Shown in pieces: positions 31,208-44,655 of a stretch of 64,000 nt of DNA. Below the pieces are notes generated by a model that had not been told where the DNA came from, made no database searches, and saw only the letters and a list, made by a program, of their open reading frames with translations. The number at the start of each line of letters is the position of its first letter. Position 1 is the stretch's first letter. The position numbers were made by a program, and so were the translations under genes. This stretch comes from Pogostemon cablin (lineage: Eukaryota > Streptophyta > Magnoliopsida > Lamiales > Lamiaceae), in the NCBI GenBank assembly GCA_023678885.1, contig CM042975.1:32954729-33018728 (forward strand), read 5' to 3'.

Positions 31208-32975
31208 GTAAGAAATTACTATTATTATATTTGTCAAATATTTATTAGACCGTTTTACGACGTGATACATCACGGATTAAAAATATGGTGCAGTAAATTA
31301 TTTCACAAAAAATTTATAGTATAAATAAAAAGTGATAACATTTTATAGAATAATATTTTATAACGAGAGTGGTAATAATGACACCTTTTTTTTTTAAATC
31401 CGTGGAGCTTGAAATTATTTTTTTTGTTTGAGTAAACATGATCATATGAAATCTCTAATTTAATTATTTCGATTCTTAATTAATATATATGGAGTATGGC
31501 ATGACTGGTGGAATTCAAAATCTAGTTATTATTATTATGCATAAATAGTACTACTATGTTCTGTAATGAAGCAACATGATAGCTTCGTTCTTTACGTATA
31601 TGGTCTCAATAACAGTTAATATTCTTGTCCAAATAATAATATATAATAAATTATTTTTAAGAGATAATGTGTAACTGTTATCAAATCAAAGGCTAAGAGA
31701 TAACCAAATTAATTAATTGTAATATATTACATAATAATACAGAGTCTAAAAGTCAAATATATAACTATCAATCAAAACAACTAGATTACATTTGTACGTC
31801 ACCTTGTCATATTACCTAGCTATTATAAAATTAAGTTAATGTCAACCCATTTGATATTTTAGTTCCTATTATATTATTTTGTTTTAGCAGTATTCATAAT
31901 TTAACTAATGCCCTTAATTTTCGCTTACAATATGACAAAATCCAGTTTTAAGATTTAGTTTTAGCAGTATTCATAATTTAACTAATGCCCTTAAGATTGT
32001 GGACAGTATATTGTGGGTGGAGCATTAGGGCTAAGTAAATATACTAAAGGCGTAATTAATATTTTAAGATTTAGTTATTGCCTCAAATCCAATTTTAGTT
32101 TTAGTTCATATTGAAAAGAAAAACTTGAAGGAATTGAATTCAAGAAATCTACGATGTGACACTAATAATTGATATTGATATACTAAAATAATACAGAAAA
32201 TCCAAACTAGCTTTTGACGATGATAATTTGATCCTAATCATGTTAGGGATTTGGAGATGACCGGATAATTTGATGATTATTTACCCACCTATTTATTTCA
32301 AAGCTGAATTAGTAAGAAATCTATTCAATTATTTCAAAGCCGAAGTATTAAAAAACCTAATTTATAAGAATTTCAAAGTCCAACTATTTGATTGGTCCAA
32401 GACCATGTAATTACAATTTCATAGCCCATAAAGTAGCAGTCTCATTCTAGTAAAAATCAATTCCATTAAAAGCCCATTTAGTATTAAAAATAGTCTAGAA
32501 GAAAATTAATTGGCCTTTTATTATTTATTTTATTCATCCAAATATATTATTTTATTAAATACCACTAAAAAACCTTTTATAGATTTAGATTCGAAAAAAT
32601 ATTTTATAATTTTCTGATTCCCCAGATGGCTTCCAATTAGGTGATTCTCAAGCTCAAAATCAATGTCCAAATAGTAATTTTAATTATTACTACTATTTAT
32701 TGCATAATGCATGATTAAAATTTTGCAATTAGGGAAACTAAAATTGTATAATTGTCGAATAATTTGCGTTGACATGTTAGATAGTTTCGTTAACTAATCA
32801 ATCAATACTAGTATGAAATAATAAAATTAAAGACATGATTATTTAAACAAAAATACATGAGTTATTCTCTTATAAACCGAGTTTACAATATAAACTATTG
32901 TAAATTAGATGTAATTGGGTGCAGTGTCCAATCAGATTTTGCAAATTATTTTTTTATCCCAATTTTAAGGTATAT
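31208..32975. other. Former UGT intron and SPH-B 3' flank (unit 2)
   Basis: Counterpart of 8410-10176, with a few single-base differences (for example AAAAAGTGATAACATTTT versus AAAATGTGATAAAATTTT near 31328, and CAATACTAG versus CAATAGTAG). No gene. Confidence 0.6.
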
Positions 32976-33347
32976 CTTTTATGCCCGAATTGACAAAAAT
33001 ATCATTTACTCGAATACATTCGAGTAATGTAATTTTCAAGTAATATAAGCAAATAATGTAATTTTCGAGTTATGTGAATAATGTGAGTGAGTAATGCAAT
33101 TTCGAGTTACATGAGTGAGCGGATAATGAAATTTCGGGTAACATGAGCGAGCGGGTAATGCAATTTCGAGTAACATGAGTGAGCGGGTAATGTATTCGAG
33201 TAAAAGTGTTATATTCGAATAATATATTTCGAGTATTTTTTTTTATGTTTTTTTCACTTTTATTATTTTACTCGAATGCTTTTACTCAAATACATTATTC
33301 GAATATTCAAGTAAAGTGCATTTTTGTCAATTCGAATATAAAAAGAG
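32976..33347. repeat. Minisatellite flanked by inverted arms (unit 2)
   Basis: Same structure as 10177-10549; repeat copy number is unchanged, and only a T-run differs by one base. Confidence 0.65.
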
Positions 33348-33584
33348 TTTGTGTTATATTTAGAATAGAATAGAAAATTGGTATTTAAATTAGGGTACAA
33401 TGATTTTTTACCCTTTAAATTATGTGTTACCCTTTAATTTAAATACACATACATAAGGTATATAGGATATGGGATATAAGGATTGAAAGTGAGAATATCT
33501 TACAAATTCGGATATTCCTTACAACATAAAATAATAAATAAATAAATAAATAAGAAAAAAATTGGGAGGTACAGAGTACCCCTA

Positions 33585-34022
33585 TTAGCCCATTTCCTTC
33601 ACACCTGAAGTACTCCAACTACAGAGTTTTCTAAACTTGGTACCCGAATTTTCTGAAACATAGGCCCCATCATACCTTAGTTCCCAATAACACTGACCTA
33701 CTAGTCGACATATTTCATCGATTCTAATATCAATTAACTTATCTAATATACATTTAGAACCCCATGATATATTACAGTAAAGATATGGGTAATCATAACG
33801 ACGTGGATATTTTGGACTATAATAAGTCCAATTAAATTCCTGTAACGTAGAGAGTGTAAACTGACCAGCAGACTCAGGTAGACACTCTGCGGTGATAGAA
33901 GAGTTTGGCGGGAGAAAGTTGAGGATGTAAACGGTGATCTTTTTATACCGTGAGCCGTCGGACTCCGGTAGGCCGGTGATCAAAATAACAAGGAGGAGTA
34001 CCAACAACTTGGTCGCCGGCAT
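33585..34022 (-). CDS. S-protein homologue SPH-B (unit 2)
   Basis: 145 residues. It differs from SPH-B of units 1 and 3 at three bases, and all three change the protein: I31V, I36F and Q95K. V31 is also the residue found in SPH-A and SPH-C. The signal peptide, six cysteines, three sequons and CYWELRYDGAY are unchanged. Copia sits 70 bp upstream as in unit 1. Confidence 0.9.
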   Translation of the reverse strand: MPATKLLVLLLVILITGLPESDGSRYKKITVYILNFLPPNSSITAECLPESAGQFTLSTLQEFNWTYYSPKYPRRYDYPYLYCNISWGSKCILDKLIDIRIDEICRLVGQCYWELRYDGAYVSENSGTKFRKLCSWSTSGVKEMG

Positions 34023-34092
34023 CTGACAAAAAATTAAATTGTAAGAAAAATAAAAAAATATCAACCAACTCTGTTTTCAAGAATGTAGGAAT

Positions 34093-34999
34093 TGTTGGGC
34101 TTGCCCCAAATAGTAATTGGCCCAATTGAAGAAAAGAAGCTCAATATCTTTAATAATTAATTAAATGGCCCAAGAACCCAATTTTGGGTTGATTAAAATT
34201 GCTGGAGGCGTGAGTTCTCCACTTACAGAACACGACCACAGAGCAAGAGGGAGTGCAGAGAGCTGGAGAGAAAAAGAGGGAAGAGGGTTTAGGGAGAAGA
34301 TATCTGATTAGGAGGTCCGTTTCTTCACCGTTTCACTTCAAATTTCAAGGGGGAGTTCGTGGCGACGTTCTCTACACATTGATTGGAGTGGATTTTGTAG
34401 AAACATCTCCGAGAGGTACAAATGAGAATCGGGTGACATATATTCTATTTGTGCTATTTTATTCTCTTTTCTTCCTTTATTGTCTTGTATTCCAAGAGGG
34501 GTTCTCTTGAGGTTATTCTGGTGATTATGTTGCATTCCCCTACTTGTAATAGGGATGATATTCCTCTACTTGTGATAGAGATGGTTCCCTTACTTGTGAT
34601 AGGGAGTTGTATTCCTCTGCTTGTGATAGAGAGATAGATTGATATTCTTCTATCTTGTGATAGAAATGGTGTTCCTCTACTTGTGATAGAGAGATAGAGT
34701 TGTATTCCCTTACTTGTGATAGGGAGTTTGAACTGTGTACTGTTGTGCATTAGTGGATTATTTCCTGGACGAGAGGTCCCGTGGTTTTTACCTTCAGGTT
34801 GAAGGGGTTTTCCACGTTAAAATTCCTGGTGTTGATTCTGCATACATTTCTGCATATTTAATTAGTTTGTGGTTTCTGCAATATTTGAGTGGAAGGATTT
34901 GTGCATTGATATTATTTGAGATTTATTGTGTTTTCGCTGTGCTGATATATCATTGCGTATTGTCTATCCTAGTTTTGGATAGGACATCATTCCACAACA
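34093..34999 (+). repeat. Copia 5' LTR (unit 2)
   Basis: 907 bp. The minisatellite is at about 34542-34732. It differs from the unit 1 copy at very few bases (for example TTGCATTCCCC versus TTGTATTCCCC). Confidence 0.9.
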
Positions 35000-35029
35000 G
35001 TGGTATCAGAGCTTGGTTAAGCAGAAACC

Positions 35030-36495
35030 ATGGAGGGTATTGATTCTATGATTAAGCTGAATTCTGAGAATTATTATATTTGGAAGCCTATGATGGAGGA
35101 TTTACTTTACTGCAAAGATTTGTATGATCCTATTAGTGGGAAAGATGATAAAGAAGCCAAGCCAGAAAAAATAGATGATAAAACATGGGAAAAGCTTGGT
35201 AGGAAGACAATCGCAACAATCAGGCAGTGTGTAGATATTATTGTATTTCATCATGTGGCTACGGAGACAAACCCAAGGGAATTATGGAAAAAATTGTAGG
35301 AATTGTATGAGAGAAAGAATGCACAGAACAAAGCTTTTATTATCAGAAAGTTAGTAAACTTGAAGTATAGAGATGGGAGTTCTGTGACAGAGCACTTGAA
35401 TGTATTACAAGACTTGGTGAATCAGCTTTCTAACCATGAATATCACATTTGATGATGAAGTGCAGACTTTATTTTTATTGAGTTCTCTACCTGATAGCTG
35501 AGAGACTATGGTGGTGACACTCAGTAATGCAGCTCCGAATGGAAAGTTGACATTGAACATGGTCAAAGAAAGTATGTTCAATGTAGAGACTAGAAGAAAA
35601 GAAGTTGGAGCCAGTTATTCGCAGACACTTGTTACAGAAAACAGAGGCAGAGGCTGGAGAGGAGGACACAATGACCGTGATAAATCAAAAGACAAAGACT
35701 ATAGGTCTAAATCCAAAGAGGAATTCAAGTGTTATCATTGTGGTGGACCCAACCACATGAAAAGAAATTGCAGAATCTGGAAGGAAGAAAATGAATTGAA
35801 TCAAAAGAAGTCAGAGGATAAGAATACAGCAGCCTTTGTCACACATTATGATGATGATACTGTAGTTTGTGTGAGCGATAAATGTCTTCATGTGGAGGAA
35901 TCTCGATATTGAATGGATTGTTGATTCGGGAGCTTCTCATTATTGTACTCCAAAGAGAGAGTTGTTTACAAGCTACAGATCAGGAGATTTTGGTCGCTTG
36001 TTCATGGGGAACAAGAGTGTTGCACCTATAGTTGGTATTGGTGACATGGTTGTTGAGATTGAGTTGGGACACAGACTGACTTTGAAGAACGTGAGACATG
36101 TCCCAGAGTTGCGCCACAACTTGATTGCTGTCAATGTACTTGACATGGAGGGGTGGGGTTCGAGCAACATTTTGCAAATGGTAATTGGAGGATTACCAAG
36201 GATTCTTTGCTTGTTGGCGATGGGAAGCTTTGTTGTACGCTCTACAGGATAAAACTTAGGATTGTTCGGGATCAATTTTTAGTAGATGTTGATGATTCAT
36301 CTCCGAATTTGTGGTACAACAGACTTGAGCATATTGATATGAGGTACCATTGGCCTAGAATGGTGCTAGAGAAGCAGCTTTTGAAGCTGGAAAAGTTTCA
36401 CACTGAAAAGAATTCCGCGAATATGATGACTAAAATGGTTACCCCGCGAGAAGCATGAATTGTGTGCCGTACTGGCCGGCATGAGCTCGAGATAA
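35030..36495 (+). pseudogene. Copia gag-protease remnant with RNase H tail (unit 2)
   Basis: Same gag start, TAG after LWKKL, frameshifts and pre-integrase to RNase H junction as in unit 1. The protease frame is longer here (DSGASHYCTP through NVRHVPELRHNLIAVNVLD) because the extra C of unit 1 is absent, but there is an extra C near 36441 (TTACCCCGCGAG) that breaks the C-terminal tail. The shared lesions date from before the duplication; these two single-base changes came later. Confidence 0.9.
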
Positions 36496-36533
36496 GTGTG
36501 ATCTTGCAGCCAACTATTTGGGGAGGGGGAGAT

Positions 36534-37413
36534 TGTTGGGCTTGCGCCCCAAATAGTAATTGGCCCAATTGAAGAAAAGAAGCCCAATATCTTTAATAAT
36601 TAATTAAATGGCCCAAGAACCCAATTTTGGGTTGATTAAAATTGCTGGAGGCGTGAGTTCTCCACTTACAGAACACGACCAGAGAGCAAGAGGGAGTACA
36701 GAGAGCTGGAGAGAAAAAGAGGAAAGAGGGTTTCGGGAGAAGATATTCGATTTGGAGGTCCGTTTCTTCATCGTTTCACTTCAAATTTCAAAAAGAGAGT
36801 TCGTGGCGACGTTCTCTACACATTGATTGGAGTGGATTTTGTAGAAACATTCCGAAAGGTACAAATAAGAATCGGGTGACACGTATTCTATTTGTGCTAT
36901 TTTATTCTCTTTTCTTCCTTTGTTGTCTTGTATTCCAAGAGGGGTTCTCTTGAGGCTATTCTGGTGATTATGTTGTATTCTCCTACTTGTGATAGGGATG
37001 ATATTCCTCTACTTGTGATAGAGATGGTTCCCTTACTTGTGATGGAGAGATAGATTGATATTCTTTTACCTTGTGATAGAAATGGTCTTCCTCTACTTGT
37101 GATAGAGAGATAGAGTTTTATTCCTTTACTTGTGATATGGAGTTTGAACTGTGTACTATTGTGCATTAGTGGATTGTTTCCTGGACGAGAGGTCCCGTGG
37201 TTTTTACCCTCAGGTTGAAGGTTTTCCACGTTAAAATTCCTGGTGTTGATTCTGCGTATATTTCTGCATATTTAATTAGTTTGTGGTTTCTGCAATATTT
37301 GAGTGGAAGGATTTGTGCATTGATATTATTTGGAATTTATTGTATTTCCGATATGCCGATATATCATTGTGTATTGTCTATCCTAGTTTTGGATATGACC
37401 CCATTCCACAACA
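36534..37413 (+). repeat. Copia 3' LTR (unit 2)
   Basis: 880 bp, followed by GGAAT at 37414-37418. Few differences from 13736-14615 (for example TTTCAAAAAGAG versus TTTTAAAAAGAG). Confidence 0.9.
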
Positions 37414-38002
37414 GGAATAAGGATTTAGATTAGTAATAATTGATCATGCATGCATGCTGTATTTAAAACGAAATAAGGGTTGGTTAGAGGAGAAAACCGT
37501 TGTCGTGGAGTTGTTAGGATGAAAGAGGGGGAGAAATGGATTCTTTTATGACAAGGGAAAGTGGAGAATGAGGAAGAAGTGGCGATAATATCTGACCGGA
37601 AGTGGCTGTATGTGCGTGGTTTTATGGTGAATGGAGACAACCCTTCCCCTCCCTATTCCATTTAAATATATGTATTGATAGGAAGTTTAAATTGCAAATG
37701 GGGCACAAGAACCCACTCTTAATTAATTCTTTTGTGGGTGAAAGGTTAGAAGTAAATTCAAACTCAAATTACCTTAATTATAGTGAAAAACGAAAGCTGG
37801 AATTATAAGAAAAGGGTTGGATGATCTAGTGTTTAAGGCAATGTGTACTAGATGCCATGTGATTTGGATTCTAAAGGAACGTTCATTGCTGTATGTGTTC
37901 ATGAAAAATTAGACTATAGCTTTATTTTGGTGTTCCTACATTTATGGTAGTTTGTAAAATAGTAATTCAGTTTTATATTAGAGATTATAATATATAGCTT
38001 CA
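37414..38002. other. DNA beyond the copia insertion, no gene seen (unit 2)
   Basis: Counterpart of 14616-15204; probable displaced SPH-B promoter region. Confidence 0.5.
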
Positions 38003-38064
38003 TGGGCTTTTGCTAAAGGCCCATGATTACATCTCTACAACGGAACGGAAGGCCCAGTGGGCCT
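38003..38064 (+). promoter_or_regulatory. Site II-type promoter motifs of the PPR gene (unit 2)
   Basis: TGGGCT, GGCCCAT and GGCCCAGTGGGCC retained as at 15205-15266. Confidence 0.5.
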
Positions 38065-38154
38065 GCCTCTCTTTCTCCGCCTACATCCAATCGGCGATTT
38101 CAGGTACCTTGTGCCGGCCATTCTTGAACTCAGTTCTAAATACTGAAAGCCTTA

Positions 38155-39688
38155 ATGAAATTATGTTCTTGGCAAATTGTTTATATAATACCTATTTCAA
38201 GATCTCCCACAAATTCTCTTCTAAACCAAGCGAGTTGCAAAATCTCCAAACTTGCATCGCTTTTACTTCAATCATGTGCTAAGAATGCAGAGCTCTCCGA
38301 GGGGAGGAAAGTGCATTCGCTCATGCTCGTCAATGACAATGGCCATCTTATTTCTCCTCTTTCTGCTACCAGCCTTATCAATATGTAAGTGCAACTCCAT
38401 TGGTGATGTTGTATCTGTTTCTAATGCGTCAACCCCAGTTCACAACGTCTTTGTTCATAATTCTATTATAGCATGATTAACCTCTATTGACCTGATTAAC
38501 CTCGGTTTGTTCAAGTATAGTTGATTTAAAAAATATTCATGGGGTTGCTGTTTAAGTTTATGCTGAGTTTTGATCTGTTTATAGGCTGTGCTTTGGTGCA
38601 TTCTTACTTAAACTTTGATATGATGGATGATGCACTGCAAGTGTTTGAAAGATTGCCTATGGAAAATGATAATGTTCTTTGGAATGCAATGATTAATGGA
38701 TATGTGCAGATTGGGGAGTTTGGAAAGGCCTTTGTGATTTTTAGGAGAATGGTTGAGATGGGGCTCGTTACAAACAAGTTCACTGTTACTAAGGGTATTA
38801 TAAGCTCTAGCATTGGCTGTAGAGCTTTACAATGGAAGGCTAGTTTATGGATTGGCCTTGAAAATAGGCTATGATTCAGGTATAGCTGTTTAGAATCGCT
38901 GATTGATATGTACCTGAAATGCTGGCAGCTTGAGGATGCAGTGGTGGTTTTCGAAAACATAAGGCTATATATATTCGTGGAACTCCATTATTTGTGTTCA
39001 TGAACAATGTGGAGATCACTAAATCAGGCTGAAACCTCGAAGTCAGCATTCCCGTCAACAAACTCAAAGTCCCCTCATGAGGTTACTGCTGCTCTTACTG
39101 CTTGCTCGCATTTGTCAGCATTGATGTGTGGAAGAGAGGTGCATGGTTATATGCTAATTAATGGGTAGGACAAGGCAGGTAGTATTTACACTGCTAATGC
39201 ATTTGTGGATAAGTGCGCAAAAGGTGGAAGTATGAGGGAAGCACGTGTAGTTTTTGATGACATGAAAGTCAAGGATGTTGCTTCATGGAATAATATGGTG
39301 ATGGGATAGGTATGCATGGGTTTGGGAGTGAGTTTGTTTCTGGCATGTGTGAGGATGAATTGAAACCTGATGAGGTTTCCTTAGTTGGAGTATTAGCAGC
39401 CTGTAGCCATGAGGCTTTTAAATCAATGGTGACAGTTTCAGCAGAAATGCAGCCACGATATGGCGTTGTTCCAGTTATCGAGCATTATGCATGTGTGATC
39501 GACATGCTCAAGCCGGGCTACTTGAGGATGTCTTTAAGTTGATATCATGTGTGCCAATTGAGCCTAATCAAGTTATGTGGAGGGCATTCTTGGCTGCATG
39601 TAAACTCCATGAGAATGCTGACCTTGCTGAGGTGGCTGCCCAGAAGGTGCTTGAGCTCCAACCGGACCACTGTAGAAATTATATCTAA
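38155..39688 (+). pseudogene. PLS-class PPR pseudogene (unit 2)
   Basis: Same remnant as 15357-16890, with the same stops and shifts. Only a few substitutions separate the two over 1.5 kb (for example TTTATATAATACC versus TTTACATAATACC near 38184), which shows how recent the duplication is in DNA that is not under selection. Confidence 0.85.
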
Positions 39689-40064
39689 GTGGTATTTTTT
39701 ATTCAACTGATAATTTAATGCATTGACTATTGGTCATGATAATGGATGAAATGGTTCTTTTAGCTCTTGTCATCACTTTCATACCGCTGACCTTATCATT
39801 TCTGAAATAGGGAGACAACTGACTTACACAATTTCTGCATCCCCAAATTAAATATTCTTGAGTTATAGCATCTCTTCATTATACTCAGTGTTTCAAGAAA
39901 ATCTATAAATGACCTCATTTAGGTGGATGTTATTATGGTTCTGTTAGGTCAATGTGAACATGAGAAGTTATTATAATGGGGGACTGGGGTTCTATAGCCA
40001 CAATTTTCCAGAAAAATGTGTAATTGAGTCTGTAGTTTTAAAGTTGTTATACTGATCTGCTCAG

Positions 40065-40700
40065 GGGTAAATGTGATGGCTGGGGTTGGACTAGTCTCTA
40101 CACCATACAGTGAAAGAAGCAGGGTGGAGTAGCATGGCAGTTTTAGTCATCTTTGCTGTTATCTGCTGTTACATAGTAACACAGCTTCTCTAATGAGATA
40201 CAGCTTTGAGAGCATGAAAGGTATCATATCTTACCCAGACATTGAACAGGCTGCATTTGGAAGTTGTAGTCGACTTCTCATATCGATAATTCACCTATGT
40301 AACACATGATTAAAAAGTTGTTATGAAATTTTTATCCATGACACTTGATGATAACCACTTAAATTTTACTGGAGGTGCATCTTGGTGCGGATCATCTTGT
40401 ATGCTGAATTATATGTGAGTGGATCACAAACAGATTTCAAGTTTCATTTATACTTTCCCCGCCAATGCAGTTAGGAGTTGATGATTTTGGAAGGAGATAA
40501 TCTTACAAGGTTATATCCTGGAGCAAGTCTCGACTCTCTCCATTTGTTTGGTAATTTGGTAAGAAAACTTTTTAATCTTTTAAAATTATTATGCTTTCTT
40601 TTGTACTTGACTACTTTCAGTTTGATCTGATGCGTTATTATTTTGGAATTTTCACCAGCTTTCTGCTTTGTGTATGGAGGTGTTGCTATGTTTGGTCACA
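40065..40700 (+). pseudogene. AVT1-type amino-acid transporter pseudogene (unit 2)
   Basis: Counterpart of 17267-17902, with GVGLVSTPY, KEAGWSSMAVLV, YPDIEQAAFGS and ILEGDNLTRLYPGA pieces and the same frame breaks. GAGCATGAAAGG replaces GAGCATGGAAGG (E to K in the remnant). Confidence 0.75.
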
Positions 40701-40866
40701 AATAATATTCTTGAGTATAGTTTGTAATTCTTCATCATAAAGAAATACACAATAAACACAATTAGAGTTACATTGGATAGTTTCGTTAAGTAATCAAAAT
40801 CATAAAATAACAAAATTAAAGACATTATTGGTGCAAACTAGTATTTTTTTTTATTTATTTTTCACT

Positions 40867-41361
40867 TTACAACATAATAAAGAAATAAAAAATAAAAAAT
40901 AAGTAACAGATTAGGGGGTATACTAATACTGTAGCTCCCTTCACACCTGAATTACTACTCCAAGTCATGCGTTTTTGAAACTTGTAATCCGCATATCCAA
41001 AATAGGCCCCATCATGCCTTAGTTGCCAATAACACTGACCTTTTTCTCGACAATTTTCATTGATTGTGAAATCAATAAAACAACCTGATATATATTTAGA
41101 ACCCCATGTTGTATTACAGAAAAGGTATGCAAACGAAAATAAACCACTCTTATACGTCCAATTAAATTCCTGCAATGTACTGAGTGTAAACTGACTGACG
41201 GACTTCGGGTAGCACTTAGTGGCGGTGATGGAAGAGTTTGGCGGGAGATTGTTGGAGATGTGAACGGTTACTTTTTTTCTACCGAAGAATGAGCCGTCGG
41301 ATTCCGGTAGAGTGATCAAAATAACGAGGAGCAGCACCAACAACTTGAACGCGGACATCAT
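40867..41361 (-). CDS. S-protein homologue SPH-C (unit 2)
   Basis: 164 residues, protein identical to SPH-C at 18067-18561 (G27, S56, F81, N103, hydrophobic tail). Its 3' flank (about 40700-40852) keeps what appears to be the original sequence, in contrast to the SPH-A-like patch of unit 1. Confidence 0.9.
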   Translation of the reverse strand: MMSAFKLLVLLLVILITLPESDGSFFGRKKVTVHISNNLPPNSSITATKCYPKSVSQFTLSTLQEFNWTYKSGLFSFAYLFCNTTWGSKYISGCFIDFTINENCREKGQCYWQLRHDGAYFGYADYKFQKRMTWSSNSGVKGATVLVYPLICYLFFIFYFFIML

Positions 41362-41924
41362 CTTACAAAAATTGTAAGAAATCTGCTGTTAATTAAGGAC
41401 CAAGGAATTGGATTTTTTTGCCAAAGAAAAGAGAATGGAAGAAGAAGAGTAGCGAGAATGAAAGATGAGTGCTCCAATCGGCTTTTGGATGTGTATGGAA
41501 TATAACCCTATAAATAGACTCTACAAACACTCTCGCAGGATTGTTATCACAAACATGACCATATTTACCATATTTACGAACATTACCATATTTAACATAT
41601 TTACCATATTTATGAACATTACCATATTTACCATATTTATCAATTCACCCTTATTATTTAAGTGGGGATTAATTTAATATTAATTCTTACTTTAATTAAT
41701 TAAATTTCCTAAAATACAGACTAGCTGTATTTTGTTGATAGCTTCAGTGTTCAATTAATTTTCCTAAAATACAGACTAGCTGTATATTTTTGTTGATAGT
41801 TTCAGTGTTCCTAATTCAATTATAAGTATATATGACTAATGAATATATTATGAAAATAAATTCTAAAATTAAGAACTCTATAAATATACTAACAGAGTTG
41901 TTTTAGAATAATTAGAAAGCAAAT
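41362..41924. promoter_or_regulatory. Shared intergenic region of divergent SPH-C pair (unit 2)
   Basis: Same as 18562-19124: TATA box at 41509-41516 and the longer ACCATATTTA array at about 41557-41640. Confidence 0.55.
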
Positions 41925-42190
41925 ATGCTGCGTCTGAATTTATCAACCAAGTTGTTTGCACTTGTTTCGTCTTTTATGATCGCCCTACCCCCGAGTCCAA
42001 CTGTTTAGATGTTACCGTTTATATTGTTAACCGCCAAATTCTTTGATTACGGGTAATTGCATTGGAGACCTTTGGCATTTTCCCTTGGACGTATAAATCT
42101 TCTAAAGCTCCTTTCATACCTCCTAATTATTTCTTCTGTAATGTGTTTTGGGGTTCAAAAATTATAGTATCTGCTAATTTTATTAATTCG
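41925..42190 (+). pseudogene. Divergent SPH pseudogene facing SPH-C (unit 2)
   Basis: Same as 19125-19390, with the same C-run frameshift and the same 3' deletion. Confidence 0.7.
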
Positions 42191-42814
42191 TCACTCTATT
42201 GAATTAAGTGAATGTCACTTAATGATGAAATATGAATTGCACTTATTTATCTGTTTTGAAGCAGCAAACGTAGAAATCATGATTGAGATTTAAATTAAAG
42301 TTTCAAAGTTTGTCCTGCCGGCAACTATCAAAATTTATTTAATATGGAAAATTTCACACCACATCTTCCATTGTAAAAATTGAAACGATAAATTTCTTTT
42401 GTTTAATTCTTGTGGAAATCACAGCCAATTTCGACTCTCTTAATCCAATAAAATATCATTATTGTTCACCAAGATTGAGTGAAAATTTCCCCCCTCTTTT
42501 TCTTGGTTATTCTGGAGTAAAAGAAAATCAAAGTGCGACAAACATATGAATTAAACTTGGTTCAAGCTCTAATACGTTTAACTATCGTATGATGCTTGAT
42601 TGAGTAATGCTCTTATACAGAAATGCGACATGATACATTCAGTGTATTCATCACATCATCATACGGTTTTTGATTTTTTTTTTTTCAATAAATGATCTTT
42701 ATTAAATTAATTCACAAACTATGAAATCAATGGAACTTGTAATAAGAAGTTATAGTACTAAAGTTCATGAATAATATTAATTAAACCAAATCAAGTATGT
42801 TGTACAATGACACA

Positions 42815-44090
42815 TTAATACAAAATAACATGAAAATATATAAGCATGCTACATAAAACTAGAAGAATACATATAAATCCTATAAGTGTTGCAGCGCATA
42901 TGGAAGTCAAAACCCAAAACAAGTTTTGAAGATGAGCATAATCATCACCTATCAAGTCTAACTAACAAACTGCTAAATAACTGTCCGATGCCAGCTGCAC
43001 TGAGATGGAACAGGATAGCCAAAGTGCGTGTGGAACGAAAATGATCTATGATCCCTTTAAGCAGGAAAGAGTCGGCCACCAATACAAATAGTAACTGTGG
43101 GATCATCCAAGTAACTAAAATCGGCCTAGGTGATCTCATTCGCGACCTACGTGCTCTCAGTCGACTGTAATACTCCCGCAGCAATCATACCTAGAGTGGT
43201 AGATGCTAGACCTAATCCAACTCTCTGACTACCACTCACTCCACCTAAACATGGAAATAAATACCGATCTAATACTATAGTGCACACTAAAGCTGCTATA
43301 CCAGCCATACAAAAAACAAGTAATATGGGGAGGACAGTGTGATGACCTATCAATTGGCCCATCTGATGAACAAAACATGTGGGCGTCTGCGCCGTACCTA
43401 GTGCACACGCTACCCACAAAACTAATAATATGCCCCGACTGGATGGAGCAAGAGGAGTGGCACTGGATGGACGAAACATGAATGCAGGCCTAACCCCTCA
43501 ATATCTATATGTATTTCTACCTAAACAAAAAACTAACATACTAAGAAACATCATAATACTAAACAAAATAAACTCATACTCAAATTGTAGACTTGGAGCC
43601 GAAAAGATGTATACTAGAGCAGCAATCCCCTTGTCCCACCAGTACTTATGTTGCCGGTCGTATTGGTGATGGACAAAGGTGTGAAGAACCATGTCGAGCC
43701 CTCCCATCCCCAAAGAGAGGAGCCAAATCCCGACATAAGATGGAATCACGGGTATGGAATGAGCAGCATTCGATGATATGCTCAAAACTACACATGCCTG
43801 TTACAAAAAAAAAAAAAATTATGAATGAGCAATTTTTTTATTTACGTATTAAATTCAAATGCATACATACCGATAAGCATATGAGGGAGAAAACGATGAA
43901 GTGGTATCTGTAATACAAGGTAGATATAATGGCTCCCAATATACCTGCGAAACTAGTGCCTGACTTGCAATAATTTACAATTTGTTCGGGTGAATAACCA
44001 TGTTTCGTTGGGAGCATATATATAAGAAATGCTCAGGACCAGGGACATCATCTGTACCGTAAATTCAATGGCTGCATCCACATCAGACAT
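42815..44090 (-). pseudogene. NPF transporter pseudogene (unit 2)
   Basis: Same exons, TGA (43498-43500) and frameshifts as 20015-21290; no difference seen in the coding remnants. Confidence 0.8.
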
Positions 44091-44655
44091 TGAATAAATT
44101 TTCATATCCATAGGATTAGACTTGAAATATCACAACAAGAACGTGTATTGATAAAGGAAATTAATGATAGAATTAATTTAAAATGGTGGATTTCTCTAGG
44201 ACAGTAATCACATAATCTACTTTGGTTGTTGGTTCAAACAAAGAGTAAGAAAAGTTAACTTCTACTTTGGTTGTTCCAACAACAAAAAACCTTAGATTGA
44301 AACTCATCAACCAACATGATTGATAGCGTTTGATTTTATACGTGTTCGACACAAAATAAAAACGACTTATTTATTTATATATGTTTGAAAACATTTAGTA
44401 CTTGCTACTAATTACTTTTCTTTTTAATCAATCCTAATCCTAATACTTTTCTTGAAATGAAAAAAATACATCTTAATAATACTCACAATTTACACATATC
44501 ACAACAATTTTACACATATTTTTCATAAATTATTTAAAATATTCACTTTTTATGCACATTCCGGTCCAATAATTTTATACTCCCTCCGTCCGCCGAATAT
44601 GTATACATGCTTTTGCTTTTTACACGTAATTTAAGGAGTATTATTATTTAATATG

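Larger units (their letters stand above)
34093..37413 (+). mobile_element. Internally deleted Ty1/copia element (unit 2)
   Basis: Orthologous by position to 11295-14615, with the same GGAAT target duplication (34088-34092 and 37414-37418) and the same length of 3,321 bp. LTRs are at 34093-34999 and 36534-37413, and the primer site is at about 35001-35012. It is therefore a duplicated, not independent, insertion. Confidence 0.95.
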
